Shown in pieces: positions 43,054 through 51,547 of a DNA stretch of 64,000 bases. Position numbers and translations under genes: made by a program. Every line of letters begins with the position of its first letter. Within the stretch, counting starts at the first letter, position 1. Origin of the DNA: Roseofilum casamattae BLCC-M143 (GTDB taxonomy: Bacteria; Cyanobacteriota; Cyanobacteriia; Cyanobacteriales; Desertifilaceae); assembly GCF_030068455.1 (NCBI RefSeq), contig NZ_JAQOSQ010000009.1, positions 122,755-186,754 on the forward strand. Reading direction: 5' to 3'. The notes beneath the pieces were generated by a model, which saw only the letters and a list, made by a program, of their open reading frames with translations, had not been told where the DNA came from and did no database searches.

Positions 43054-44475
43054 TTAAGAGGTTCCTTGCAGTTTCAGCCATAATTCATCTTTAATCCGAT
43101 TTAAAATTGAGGTTTCATCGAGGGAAGATAAAATATGACTGACCACGGCTTTCGGACCGTCGGGGCCCCAAGAAGCACCATTGGCTAAATAAACTTTGGT
43201 GACTTGACCGATACCATAAGAAGACAGGCCGGAAATAGCGGCTTGACTGATAGCAACGGAGAGATAGGGAGCGAGGGTTGCGCCACCGGTGGCGGGAGCT
43301 GCGAGTCCTAACATGCCTTTAAGACTGCTTAATCCGAGATTGGCGAAGAGTTCTCCAGCGCTAATGCCTCCCATGGCGATCGCAATTTTTTGCAGCAGAT
43401 TTAAGGCACCTTGTTGGGTCATGGCAATGCCGTATAATTTCGATAAATTGAGAATCATGACTACATCAATGACGGCAGCGCTAAACAGATCGATCGCCGT
43501 CACTGGATTGAGCGCAACCGCTAATCCTTTGATAATAACGGAATTCCAAATAATGCGATCGCCTTTGCTCGAGCGAATCTCCATTTTCCGGCGCACGAGT
43601 TGTTCGTAAACTGTATCGGCATAGAGCATGGTATTCAACGCCACTAAAGATTTTCCTTCGCGATCGAGTAATTCTAAAATCTTTAACTTAAGTTCGTCAA
43701 CTTGCGGTTCTCCACGCACCAACTTCACCTCCAAACGGCCGTCCGGTTGCGTAATCCCTCGAGCGACTAAGGGCGATGCGGCGGCCATCACAATTTCATC
43801 CGGAGATAATAATTCTTTAACTCGCTCGTCTCTAATTTTGCAATAAATCGCCATGCGATCGGTATCCGGATACTGGTCGATTTTATTAAACACTAATAAC
43901 ATGGGTTTGCTCTCCGATCGCAACAAAGACAGAGCCTCGTATTCCACCCGAGTAATATCCCCAGCAATCACAAATAAAATTAAATCCACCTGTTTGGCCA
44001 CTTGACGAGCGAGAGCGGCCCGCTGCTCTCCATCCACCTCATCAATTCCGGGAGTATCAATTAACTCAATCTGCGACTGTCCCTGACCTCCCACCGTCAC
44101 CCGCACTAACTCCGACTCTTGCAGGGTTTCCCGAGTCATCTGCCATGGCGCTCGATCGATCTCTCGCGTGACTCCATGAGTCGGCCCGGTCTCAAAAATG
44201 CGATCGCCGAGCAAGGCATTGAGCACCGACGATTTCCCTCTTCCGACTAACCCAAATACCGCGATTTGCACCCGACTTTCTTCCAGCTTGTGCAACATCC
44301 CTTGCAGATGAGAAATCTCGCTCTCTAAACCCGATTTTTCCGCCGCATTCAAGTCCAAATTGACCACCAAAGACTGCATCGCTTCGGTCGCCTGTTTGTA
44401 GTTTAATTCGGCTTGAATATCAGCAAAGCTGAGAAGAGTTTGTTCCAGTTGTTGCTCGAAATTTGCTGAATTCAT
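43054..44475 (-). CDS. DUF697-containing membrane-associated GTPase
   Basis: 473-residue protein with an Era/dynamin-like GTPase domain at about 60-250: P-loop GLVGRGKSSVLNALLG, switch region, DTPGIDEVDG (G3) and NKIDQY (G4). A C-terminal DUF697 region (about 300-450) has hydrophobic helices (VIIKGLAVALNPVTAIDLFSA, LAAPATGGATLAPYLSVAIS) that insert in or touch membranes. Family members are widespread in cyanobacteria, with no established role. It lies just left of the murF scar and the inserted operon, and marks the ancestral left neighbour. Confidence 0.85.
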   Translation of the reverse strand: MNSANFEQQLEQTLLSFADIQAELNYKQATEAMQSLVVNLDLNAAEKSGLESEISHLQGMLHKLEESRVQIAVFGLVGRGKSSVLNALLGDRIFETGPTHGVTREIDRAPWQMTRETLQESELVRVTVGGQGQSQIELIDTPGIDEVDGEQRAALARQVAKQVDLILFVIAGDITRVEYEALSLLRSESKPMLLVFNKIDQYPDTDRMAIYCKIRDERVKELLSPDEIVMAAASPLVARGITQPDGRLEVKLVRGEPQVDELKLKILELLDREGKSLVALNTMLYADTVYEQLVRRKMEIRSSKGDRIIWNSVIIKGLAVALNPVTAIDLFSAAVIDVVMILNLSKLYGIAMTQQGALNLLQKIAIAMGGISAGELFANLGLSSLKGMLGLAAPATGGATLAPYLSVAISQAAISGLSSYGIGQVTKVYLANGASWGPDGPKAVVSHILSSLDETSILNRIKDELWLKLQGTS

Positions 44476-44527
44476 GGAGTAAGGAGAATGGGTGCCGATC
44501 GCTGCGATCGCGATCGATTCTTCTAGT

Positions 44528-44578
44528 TTAGCGAATCATCCAGAGATCGACACGACCAAAGTTAGTACTTATAGCAAT
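44528..44578 (-). pseudogene. Remnant: 3' end of a homolog of the 53232-54509 gene
   Basis: On the minus strand this encodes IAISTNFGRVDLWMIR then stop; the intact gene at 53232-54509 ends IALSTNFGNVDLSMIR. Thirteen of 16 residues and 42 of 51 bases agree. The rest of the gene is absent. Directly adjoining on the right is the end of a murF-like gene in opposite orientation, as in a collapsed copy of the intact locus at 53.2-56.4 kb. Confidence 0.7.
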
Positions 44579-44680
44579 CCTCTATTCTGGAAAGCATCTC
44601 ACTCTGTCGGCTGGCAGCAAGTCGTACACAATGTACGCCAGCTTTTCAGTATCGTTCCCCACAGCGATGAGAAATCCTGA
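44579..44680 (+). pseudogene. Remnant: 3' end of murF
   Basis: On the plus strand this encodes LFWKASHSVGWQQVVHNVRQ and LFS..., ending at TGA 44678-44680; MurF at 55009-56382 ends LLFKASHSVGLEQVADNLRQ and FFS.... The similarity begins sharply at about 44582, next to the remnant of the other gene. About 97% of murF is missing. The stretch is a deletion scar, not a gene. Confidence 0.7.
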
Positions 44681-44710
44681 TGGGTTCGAGAAGACACGAG
44701 AGAAGTAAAC

Positions 44711-44739
44711 TTGACAAAGCTCAGAAGGTTCGCTTAAAG
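44711..44739 (+). promoter_or_regulatory. Sigma70-type promoter of the eight-gene operon
   Basis: TTGACA at 44711-44716 and TTAAAG at 44734-44739, separated by 17 bp, about 35 bp before the GTG start of the first gene. It lies just to the right of the murF scar. Confidence 0.55.
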
Positions 44740-44773
44740 TAGGGCTGAGAATCAATCGCGAGACGAAAAATAA

Positions 44774-46135
44774 GTGGTAAATCAACCCTTTCTTTCTGCT
44801 TCAGAAGTGAGCGCAGCCGTTGCAGAGTACGGTACTCCGTTATATTTATATGATTTTCACAAAATGGAGAGCAAATACACCCAACTCCAGCAACATTTGC
44901 CAACTAACTTTACCATTCTCTATACTTTAAAAGCGAATAGCAATTTAAGTCTCTGCTCTAAATTTGCTCGGTTAGGAGCGGGGGCAGATATTAGTTCTAG
45001 GGGAGAATTGGATACAGCCCTCAAAGTTGGGATTTCGCCAAAACAAATTACGTTTACAGGACCGGGAAAAAGCAACTTAGAGCTAAAATCAGCATTACAG
45101 GTGGGGATTGGTACTATTGTCCTCGAATCCGCCAACGAAGCACGTCGATTAAATGATTTAGCAGAGCAAGAAGGGATTAAACAAGATGTTTTGATTCGGA
45201 TTAATCCCCGATACCGAACTAGTCAGAGTTGCGAAATTCGCGAAAAAGGGTATCAATGTGGTAATAATAGCAATACGGATAGTTCGCAACCGGAGCTAAC
45301 GATTCAGCTCATTGCGACGAGTGCGAGTAAATTTGGCGTAGATGAAGATCGAGTTCCTCAAGCTCTTCAGACGATCGCCAATTGCGCTCATTTAAACTTA
45401 AAAGGCATTCATATTTTTACGGAAAGCAACGTTCTCGACTACAAGCAACTCCTTGCCTCTTGGGAAAATACGATCGCGATCGCCAACCAGCTTAACGATC
45501 GAGGTTATCACATTTCGGTCATTGATTTTGGCGGAGGCATTGGCATTCCTTACAATCGGGTCGATCCGGAGTTTGATACCCGGGCTTTTGGTAAAGAATT
45601 ACAACAAATATTCGATCGCAATCCCTATCAATATAGCTGTGTTGTCGAGATCGGACGTTACTTAGTCGGAGAAGCTGGATGTTATTTAACTGAAGTCATT
45701 GATATCAAGGAATCTCAAGGTCAGAAGTTTATCATTTTGGATGGGGGAGTCCACCAACTGTTAAGACTCTCCATGAAGCCAGCTAGTAAATATATGGAAG
45801 TATTGGGAAGAGGTGGTCGCTACAGCGAAAAAGCCACATTGGGAGGAAAGCTGCCAACACCTTTAGATATTATGGTGGAAGATGTGATGGTTCCGGCAGA
45901 TATTTCGATTGGCGATCGCCTAGTCATTTATAATTGTGGGGCCTATGGATTTAATCATAGCCTAACCAATTTTGCCCTGCACAATTATCCCGCAGAAGTT
46001 GCTTACGGCAATGGCAAAATACACCTCATTCGCGAGCGAGGAAAAATCGCCGATTTTTTCTCAAACCAAACATTCCCAATTCGAGAAATGTACAACCCAG
46101 AATTAGCCACATCCGATCCAAATGAAACACGTTAA
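44774..46135 (+). CDS. Fold-type III PLP-dependent amino acid decarboxylase (LysA/BtrK-like)
   Basis: 453-residue enzyme of the Orn/DAP/Arg decarboxylase group 2 family, starting with GTG. The PLP lysine is Lys53 in LYTLKANSNLSL. Other family marks are ADISSRGELDTALKVG, ITFTGPGKSNLEL, LKGIHIFTESNVLD, DFGGGIGIPYNR (phosphate-binding glycines) and CGAYGFNHSLTNFALHNYPAEV. It is nearer to diaminopimelate decarboxylase and the butirosin enzyme BtrK than to ornithine decarboxylase. It probably decarboxylates a free or carrier-bound amino acid; this operon contains no carrier protein. It is the first gene of an eight-gene operon, and the next gene overlaps it by 14 bp. Confidence 0.8.
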   Translation: MVNQPFLSASEVSAAVAEYGTPLYLYDFHKMESKYTQLQQHLPTNFTILYTLKANSNLSLCSKFARLGAGADISSRGELDTALKVGISPKQITFTGPGKSNLELKSALQVGIGTIVLESANEARRLNDLAEQEGIKQDVLIRINPRYRTSQSCEIREKGYQCGNNSNTDSSQPELTIQLIATSASKFGVDEDRVPQALQTIANCAHLNLKGIHIFTESNVLDYKQLLASWENTIAIANQLNDRGYHISVIDFGGGIGIPYNRVDPEFDTRAFGKELQQIFDRNPYQYSCVVEIGRYLVGEAGCYLTEVIDIKESQGQKFIILDGGVHQLLRLSMKPASKYMEVLGRGGRYSEKATLGGKLPTPLDIMVEDVMVPADISIGDRLVIYNCGAYGFNHSLTNFALHNYPAEVAYGNGKIHLIRERGKIADFFSNQTFPIREMYNPELATSDPNETR

Positions 46136-46691
46136 ATTTATCGCCATGGAAAACGGCGATGGAGCAGATTACGAGTTATTATGCGAAAGTTTTGCTGATT
46201 ATACCGCAAACTTGCCCCGGCGGATTTTGGATAGCTTAAGAGAATTGCAAACCGCTTATGAAGGCTATCAAATTTCTCGTTACGAACATTCGCTACAAAC
46301 AGCGACTCGAGCTTATCGAAACCATGAAAATGAAGAAACAATTGTTGCTGCCTTAATTCACGATATTGGTGGGACTTTAGCCCCTTACAATCACGGTACT
46401 CTAGCCGCTGCTATCCTGCAACCTTATGTTTCGGAAAAAATATGTTGGATCGTCGAACATCACGATCTATTTGTCACCTATTATTGGGGACATCATCGGG
46501 GTTTAAACCGCAATGCTCGAGATAAATATAGCGAACACCCCTATTATCAAGCGACGGTGGATTTTTGCCATCACTACGACCAGAATAGTTTCGACCCTAA
46601 TTATGAGACATTGCCTTTAGAGTTCTTTGAACCCATGGTCAATAAGATTTTTGCTCAACCTCGACATCGCAGCTCCTATCTTCAAGAGTAA
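46122..46691 (+). CDS. HD-domain oxygenase of the PhnZ type
   Basis: 189-residue HD protein. Candidate metal ligands are His56, His80-Asp81 (LIHDIGG), His91, His113 and Asp153, and the H-to-HD spacing of 24 equals that of PhnZ. The C-terminal part (HPYYQATVDFCHHYDQNSFD and ETLPLEFFEPMV) also follows the PhnZ pattern. PhnZ and TmpB are mixed-valence di-iron oxygenases that cleave a bond next to a carbon hydroxylated by a 2-oxoglutarate dioxygenase, and such a dioxygenase is encoded two genes on. In PhnZ a Tyr and a Glu gate the site; here Tyr46 is kept, but the Glu position is Tyr49. So the substrate is probably not an aminophosphonate. An alternative start is ATG 46146. Confidence 0.75.
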   Translation: MKHVKFIAMENGDGADYELLCESFADYTANLPRRILDSLRELQTAYEGYQISRYEHSLQTATRAYRNHENEETIVAALIHDIGGTLAPYNHGTLAAAILQPYVSEKICWIVEHHDLFVTYYWGHHRGLNRNARDKYSEHPYYQATVDFCHHYDQNSFDPNYETLPLEFFEPMVNKIFAQPRHRSSYLQE

Positions 46692-46716
46692 ATAACTGAA
46701 TGAGAAGATTAATATT

Positions 46717-47988
46717 ATGGAACCCATTTCAGTCTTAGTTCTTTGTCCCCAAACAATAGATCGCCGAAACTGTAAAGCCATACCTGACGCAGAAAAGTAT
46801 GAATTTCATTTTCTAGATGCCACCTTAGAAGCCAGCGGTCTCAGTCCAGATTTTGATGGAATAAAATACTTGGAACAGTGTCGTCAATATATTCAGCAGC
46901 ACAATATTCAAGTTGTCTTAGGGACTCGCGATCTTCCCAGTCTCTTACAAGCACAACTGAGTCGGGAATTTCCTCATTTACGAGGGCCGAGCCTCGAATC
47001 TTCATTCCTCTGTTTGCAGAAATACTACACCCATGAAAACATTGACTTTCCCTCGAGTCAATATGCCCTTTGTCGGTTAAATGAGAGCAAGACAGTCTCC
47101 CAATATCTGGAAGAAATCGAGATTCCCTTTCCTTGGATAGTAAAACCTTGTACGGCAGCTTGTTCCTCAGCTATATTGAAAGTTAATAATCCGGAAGAAT
47201 TCGCTAAAGCCATTGCCTTTTACCGGGAATATGTCGTCGATAGTTTACAATACTTACCAAAGCTCTTACATGCCCATATTGACTCAGATCGATATCCACT
47301 GATTCCCAGCGATACTATCTTAGTTGAAGAATACATTGACTATCCCTATAAATGTTGCGTGGATGGATGCGTTAGTCATGGTGAAATCCTCATCTGGAGC
47401 ATTGCTGATAATCACTACTATTTAACTTATCCAGAATGCTTTGCTGATTATACATTTCCGTCCGCACTCCCCCAACCCATTCAAGACAATCTGTGTCGCG
47501 AGTATCGGACAATCGTGCAACAACTCATTGAATGTGGCTTCGATAATCAATTTATTGATGTCGAATTTTTCGTCAGCGATCGCGGTACGATAAAATTAAT
47601 GGAAATTAACGGACGGATGGCGCCAACATCAGCCTTTCTCTATCGTCAATGTCTCGATCGAGGCGACCCTTATACAGCTTTAATTGCAATAGGTATGGGC
47701 GATAAAGTGAAAACTCCAACTCAGAAGCCATTAGTTGGAGGCATATTTTATCTCACTAGTTTTGCTCGAGGTATGGCTAAAGATTTATTTGATTTTGAAT
47801 TAGCCCATCAATTTGCTAATCTGGAAGTACAGGTAAAACCAGAACAAGAAATAACCGAAGTTGGCGCCAGTGGTTTCACTTTGGCAACCATGAATTTAGT
47901 GGGAAGAAGTTATGTGGAAATTAAGGAAAAAGCCGATCGCATTAGACGAAAACTCTTGAAAAAACCAGAATTTTCTCCGTGGAATTAA
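46717..47988 (+). CDS. ATP-grasp ligase
   Basis: 423-residue ATP-grasp enzyme, which would join a carboxylate to an amine through an acyl phosphate. The N-terminal pre-ATP-grasp domain (VLVLCPQTIDRRNCKAIPD) is followed by the lysine region IPFPWIVKPCTAACSSAILKV, the lid LVEEYIDYPYKCCVDGCVSHG, and the metal-binding strand FIDVEFFVSDRGTIKLMEINGRMAPTSA, with the Glu and Asn needed for Mg-ATP. The pattern is that of the L-amino-acid ligase/carnosine synthase group. It sits 25 bp after the HD oxygenase gene and 31 bp before the dioxygenase fusion. The substrate is unknown, but an amino-acid-derived product is implied. Confidence 0.8.
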   Translation: MEPISVLVLCPQTIDRRNCKAIPDAEKYEFHFLDATLEASGLSPDFDGIKYLEQCRQYIQQHNIQVVLGTRDLPSLLQAQLSREFPHLRGPSLESSFLCLQKYYTHENIDFPSSQYALCRLNESKTVSQYLEEIEIPFPWIVKPCTAACSSAILKVNNPEEFAKAIAFYREYVVDSLQYLPKLLHAHIDSDRYPLIPSDTILVEEYIDYPYKCCVDGCVSHGEILIWSIADNHYYLTYPECFADYTFPSALPQPIQDNLCREYRTIVQQLIECGFDNQFIDVEFFVSDRGTIKLMEINGRMAPTSAFLYRQCLDRGDPYTALIAIGMGDKVKTPTQKPLVGGIFYLTSFARGMAKDLFDFELAHQFANLEVQVKPEQEITEVGASGFTLATMNLVGRSYVEIKEKADRIRRKLLKKPEFSPWN

Positions 47989-48019
47989 TGACTGAAAATC
48001 TTAGTCGAAAAACACTGAA

Positions 48020-49951
48020 ATGACTGCAACTACCACCTCTCAATATTTATCTTTTATTACGATCGAGAATAAACGTTTCCACTATATGTGGTTGCGCGAA
48101 AACTGCCCCAGTTGCCGATATGCAGCCCCTTACCAACAACTCTACGATCGCAATATTAGCGATCGCCCCGCCAATCCGCAACCCTTATCGGTAGAACTCA
48201 ATGCAGAAACCCTGACCATTGACTGGGATGAAACTCCGGCTCACCGTAGCGTATTTTCCGTGAAGTGGCTGCTGGAACATAGTTACGATCCCGAACCCGA
48301 ATTAGAGTCAGATTGCTCCATACTCTGGGATAAAGTTACACTCACAGGGCGATCGCCGCAACCCTACGATTTTCGAGCCATCAATAACGATGATTGGATA
48401 GAACCGTTATTTACTCTCGGATTTGTAGTGCTCGAAAATATTCCACCCGATGAATTAGAATCATTTCTTTCATCAATCGGCCCTATTTATAATGTCGATT
48501 ATGGGACAATTGTCCCTCTAGAAACCAAAGATAAAAGTGCGGCCTCCTTACCCTCCCGCGATGGCTGTGCTTTACCCCCTCATAACGATTTAAGTTATTG
48601 GGGAGGACATCGCTTGACCCAGTTTCTCTATTGTGTAGATCGTCAAAACCCTGGAGGTGCCTCAATATTAGTAGATGGTTTTCGAGTCGCTACAGACTTT
48701 CGTAAAGATTATCCACAGTATTTTCAAATACTAGCAGAAACTCCGGTACAATTTTGGTTAGCGGACAACATGCATCGCTATCAGTTTTGCAATACAGCAA
48801 CTATTTTAGAATGCGATCGCGCGGGAAATTTAACCACAGTACGGTTTAGTTCGCGAAACTGCCGGCCTCAAATCCCCTTTGCCAAACTTGAAGCTTTCTA
48901 TCAAGCTTATAATAGCTTTTTTCTCTACCTGAAGAACCCCGATTACCACTACCAGTTTCACTTAAAAACCCATAACTGCCTGCTCTTCCAAAATTTTAGA
49001 ATACTGCATGGAAGAACCGCATTCGATCCCGCAATCGGAAGCCGGAAACTCAGTTCGGGATATCTGGATTGGAATTTCTTTGCCGGACGAAAAAAAGACG
49101 AACGCCGATTTGAACAAGGATATGGAGAAGCTCTAGATATTCCCGATACTGCTTATGGTAAAGGTGCGGGTTATTCCCGCGAAAGTCTCTTTGCTTGGGC
49201 CGATGTTATTTACTGTATTAAAGTTCCCCAGCCTAAAGATTATCAATACTTTCGAGAAAATCAAACGCTAGTGGGTTGGATTCACCCCTTTGGCGCCTCA
49301 GGAAACCATTTTAGACAACACTGTGCCGAACCCAAAAATCTGCGATTATTTGACATAACTAATCGCATCTCAATTCGGGTCATTCAAGGTACGGTCGAAA
49401 CCCTCAATGTCCCTAGAGATATTACGCACAAAAACAGCATCTTAGCCGGTTATGCTTCGATGATGCAAGCCATTATGCTGCGAGGCGGAATTACTAACAA
49501 CGATAAAGTTGCCATATTTGGCGGAGGAAATGTGGCTTATGGCGTTTTAAAATACTTGGCGAATCGAGGAATCGATCCATTATTGCGTCGCCGCAGTATC
49601 ATCGATCTGGTGCGACAAGAATTTGCAGATTATGATATTTTTGTGAATACGGTCGAAATTAGTCCGGGAGATGAGCCAATCGTCACTTGGGATATGCTAG
49701 ATTCGATGAAATCTACAGGTTGGATTATTGATGCTGCAGCGGACACCGGTAGAGCCATTCAAGGAACTCGGGCGACGAAAATTGAAGACCCAATCTATCA
49801 GGACGAAAAAGGTCATACCTTTTATGTGGTTGATAACTCTCCATCGCTGCTTTATCGGGAAAGCAGCGAAGCCGTGAGTGAAGGGTATGCCAAACATTTT
49901 TGGGCGAAGCCAATGAGCTATTGGTATAGCGATTTTTGCATTGCGCATTAA
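48020..49951 (+). CDS. GBBH-like 2-oxoglutarate dioxygenase fused to an alanine dehydrogenase/PNT-like domain
   Basis: 643-residue fusion. Residues 10-95 form the GBBH-like N-terminal domain (WLRENCPSC, with Cys29, Cys32 and His87 as zinc ligands). Residues 115-355 form a TauD-type dioxygenase with iron ligands His188-x-Asp190 (PPHNDLSYW) and His330 (FRILHGRTAFD). Residues 385-640 resemble the later part of alanine dehydrogenase and N5-(carboxyethyl)ornithine synthase: ADVIYCIKVPQPKDYQYFRE, GYASMMQA, Rossmann loop IFGGGNVAYGVLKYLANRG and VVDNSPSLLYRESS. Gamma-butyrobetaine hydroxylase and TmpA share the first two domains. I know of no such fusion with a dehydrogenase. It probably hydroxylates and then oxidises or reductively couples one amino compound. 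Confidence 0.8.
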   Translation: MTATTTSQYLSFITIENKRFHYMWLRENCPSCRYAAPYQQLYDRNISDRPANPQPLSVELNAETLTIDWDETPAHRSVFSVKWLLEHSYDPEPELESDCSILWDKVTLTGRSPQPYDFRAINNDDWIEPLFTLGFVVLENIPPDELESFLSSIGPIYNVDYGTIVPLETKDKSAASLPSRDGCALPPHNDLSYWGGHRLTQFLYCVDRQNPGGASILVDGFRVATDFRKDYPQYFQILAETPVQFWLADNMHRYQFCNTATILECDRAGNLTTVRFSSRNCRPQIPFAKLEAFYQAYNSFFLYLKNPDYHYQFHLKTHNCLLFQNFRILHGRTAFDPAIGSRKLSSGYLDWNFFAGRKKDERRFEQGYGEALDIPDTAYGKGAGYSRESLFAWADVIYCIKVPQPKDYQYFRENQTLVGWIHPFGASGNHFRQHCAEPKNLRLFDITNRISIRVIQGTVETLNVPRDITHKNSILAGYASMMQAIMLRGGITNNDKVAIFGGGNVAYGVLKYLANRGIDPLLRRRSIIDLVRQEFADYDIFVNTVEISPGDEPIVTWDMLDSMKSTGWIIDAAADTGRAIQGTRATKIEDPIYQDEKGHTFYVVDNSPSLLYRESSEAVSEGYAKHFWAKPMSYWYSDFCIAH

Positions 49952-49986
49952 GTAAAAGTTGTCTCAAAAATTCTCAGTATCGCCTG

Positions 49987-50706
49987 ATGACAGTTGCACT
50001 TACATTTGATACAGACTGGGCTCCTGATTTCGTACTAGAGTATGTATGGAAAATACTTGCCGACTACGATTTAGAAGCCACAATGTTTTTCACCAATAAG
50101 GTTGGGTTTGGCATACCTGACTTTATTGAAACGGCAATTCACCCTGACTTCAGAACTGATGGAGGTGGGATACCTAAAGTAGAAAAGCGGATTGACGAAC
50201 TTCTGTGTGATTTTCCAAATACGAAAGGATTTCGCTCTCACAGAATGTTTTGGGACTATGGATTGTACGATCTGTTGCCAAAGAAGGGAGTTATTTATGA
50301 TTCTTCGATCTTCTTACCTTTCCATGCAAATCTTGAAATCAACAGAGCTTATGGAGATCTCCTGAGAATGCCAGCTTGGTGGACTGATAACCTACACTTA
50401 GAACGTCAGTTAAGTCTGGACTCAGCAGACTTCTTGGATTTGTCGGAGCCAGGATTGAAAGTGCTAATCTTCCATCCAATTCATGTCTACCTAAATTCTT
50501 CACACACAGATTTCTCTCGAGAACGAGTTCAACTTCCGGAAGACTTGCGCTCTCTTGATGTAACAACTCTGGAGCCGCTCCGCTATCAAGGTGTAGGAAT
50601 TGAAACTTTACTAAAAGTGATATGCAGAAAGCTAAAAACAACGAATGTTGGTTCGTCTAAACTTGAAGCACTTGCGTCAGGGTATGGAGTTCGATCTATT
50701 TCTTGA
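49987..50706 (+). CDS. NodB-fold polysaccharide deacetylase-like protein (WbmS type)
   Basis: 239-residue protein from ATG 49987. It has the NodB-like start VALTFDTDWAPDFVLEYVWK with the catalytic/metal Asp pair, AIHPDFRTDGG, the motif KGFRSHRMFWDYGLYDLL, and IFHPIHVYLN near the C-terminus. These resemble the WbmS branch of polysaccharide deacetylases, metal-dependent amide hydrolases of the cytoplasm. No signal peptide. The gene contains no GCGATCGC and is more AT-rich than its neighbours, which suggests separate, more recent acquisition. Position five of the operon, 35 bp after the fusion gene. Confidence 0.75.
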   Translation: MTVALTFDTDWAPDFVLEYVWKILADYDLEATMFFTNKVGFGIPDFIETAIHPDFRTDGGGIPKVEKRIDELLCDFPNTKGFRSHRMFWDYGLYDLLPKKGVIYDSSIFLPFHANLEINRAYGDLLRMPAWWTDNLHLERQLSLDSADFLDLSEPGLKVLIFHPIHVYLNSSHTDFSRERVQLPEDLRSLDVTTLEPLRYQGVGIETLLKVICRKLKTTNVGSSKLEALASGYGVRSIS

Positions 50707-50779
50707 TAAAAATCTGCTTAATATATCACTACTCAGCCCCTTATCTTACTGTCAATTGTCAAACAAATACCATAGAAAA

Positions 50780-51532
50780 ATGTCAAATAATTTTCAAGTT
50801 CGCTTACCAGATAATATCCAGGATTTACCCATTAATGAAGAATATTTTTTTATTATGGAAAATGGTCAAGAGCGGCGATTAAAGCTCCATGATTATGCAG
50901 ATGTTTATCGAATTCCTGGTCTTTATAACTATTTGGCTTTAGAGAAACTAGACTATCGCTCTCCTGAAGTAATGGCGACTTTATTGACCGAAACCTTACA
51001 AGAGAGCGGCGAGTCAGCGTCCGATCTCAATCTATTGGAGTTGGGGGCTGGGAGTGGATTATTCGGTCAAGCAGTAGCTAAACTGGGAGTTACTTCGATT
51101 ACCGGCATTGACATTGTTCCCGAAGCAGCAGAAGCAGCTCGCAGAGATTGTCCGGGAGTTTATGAAGATTATTTTGTTGAAGATTTAACTCAGTTATCGC
51201 AACCGACGCGCGAGCTGCTAAACCAGAAAAAATTAAATGGTTTTGTCTGTTGTTCTGCCTTGAGTACAGGTCATATTCCGGTGCCAGCATTTGTAACGGG
51301 AATTAACGCGATCGCAGATGGCGGCTGGGTCTTATTTAATGTTGCCAAAACTAGTTACGACTGTCAGGAAAATTGTCCGAACTTCATTGATTTTTACCGG
51401 CAGGCAGTTGCCAATGGTGAATTAACAATCGAGGCAACAAAATCTTATTTACATCGCCGTTTCTTTAATGGTAAATCTCTCGAATATGTGGCAATTTTAG
51501 CCAAAAAGCAAGCAGAAGTTAGCCTGGGTTAG
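50780..51532 (+). CDS. Class I SAM-dependent methyltransferase
   Basis: 250-residue methyltransferase from ATG 50780 (MSNNFQVRLPDNIQDLPINE). The frame extends left to 50645, overlapping the previous gene, but that part has no family character. The SAM site is clear as LLELGAGSGLFGQAVAKLG (motif I) and ITGIDIVPEAAEAARRDCPG (motif II), then a region VCCSALSTGHIP and GGWVLFNVA. The N-terminal part FFIMENGQERRLKLHDYADVY resembles small-molecule methyltransferases (Williams-Beuren type). It probably methylates the operon's product on N or O. Confidence 0.8.
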   Translation: MSNNFQVRLPDNIQDLPINEEYFFIMENGQERRLKLHDYADVYRIPGLYNYLALEKLDYRSPEVMATLLTETLQESGESASDLNLLELGAGSGLFGQAVAKLGVTSITGIDIVPEAAEAARRDCPGVYEDYFVEDLTQLSQPTRELLNQKKLNGFVCCSALSTGHIPVPAFVTGINAIADGGWVLFNVAKTSYDCQENCPNFIDFYRQAVANGELTIEATKSYLHRRFFNGKSLEYVAILAKKQAEVSLG

Positions 51533-51547
51533 AATAGGAGAACTCTA

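Noticed and set aside
44492..44680. 62-codon frame left of the operon taken as a gene
   Set aside because: Only its last part is meaningful, as the stub of murF; the first part is antisense to the other remnant.
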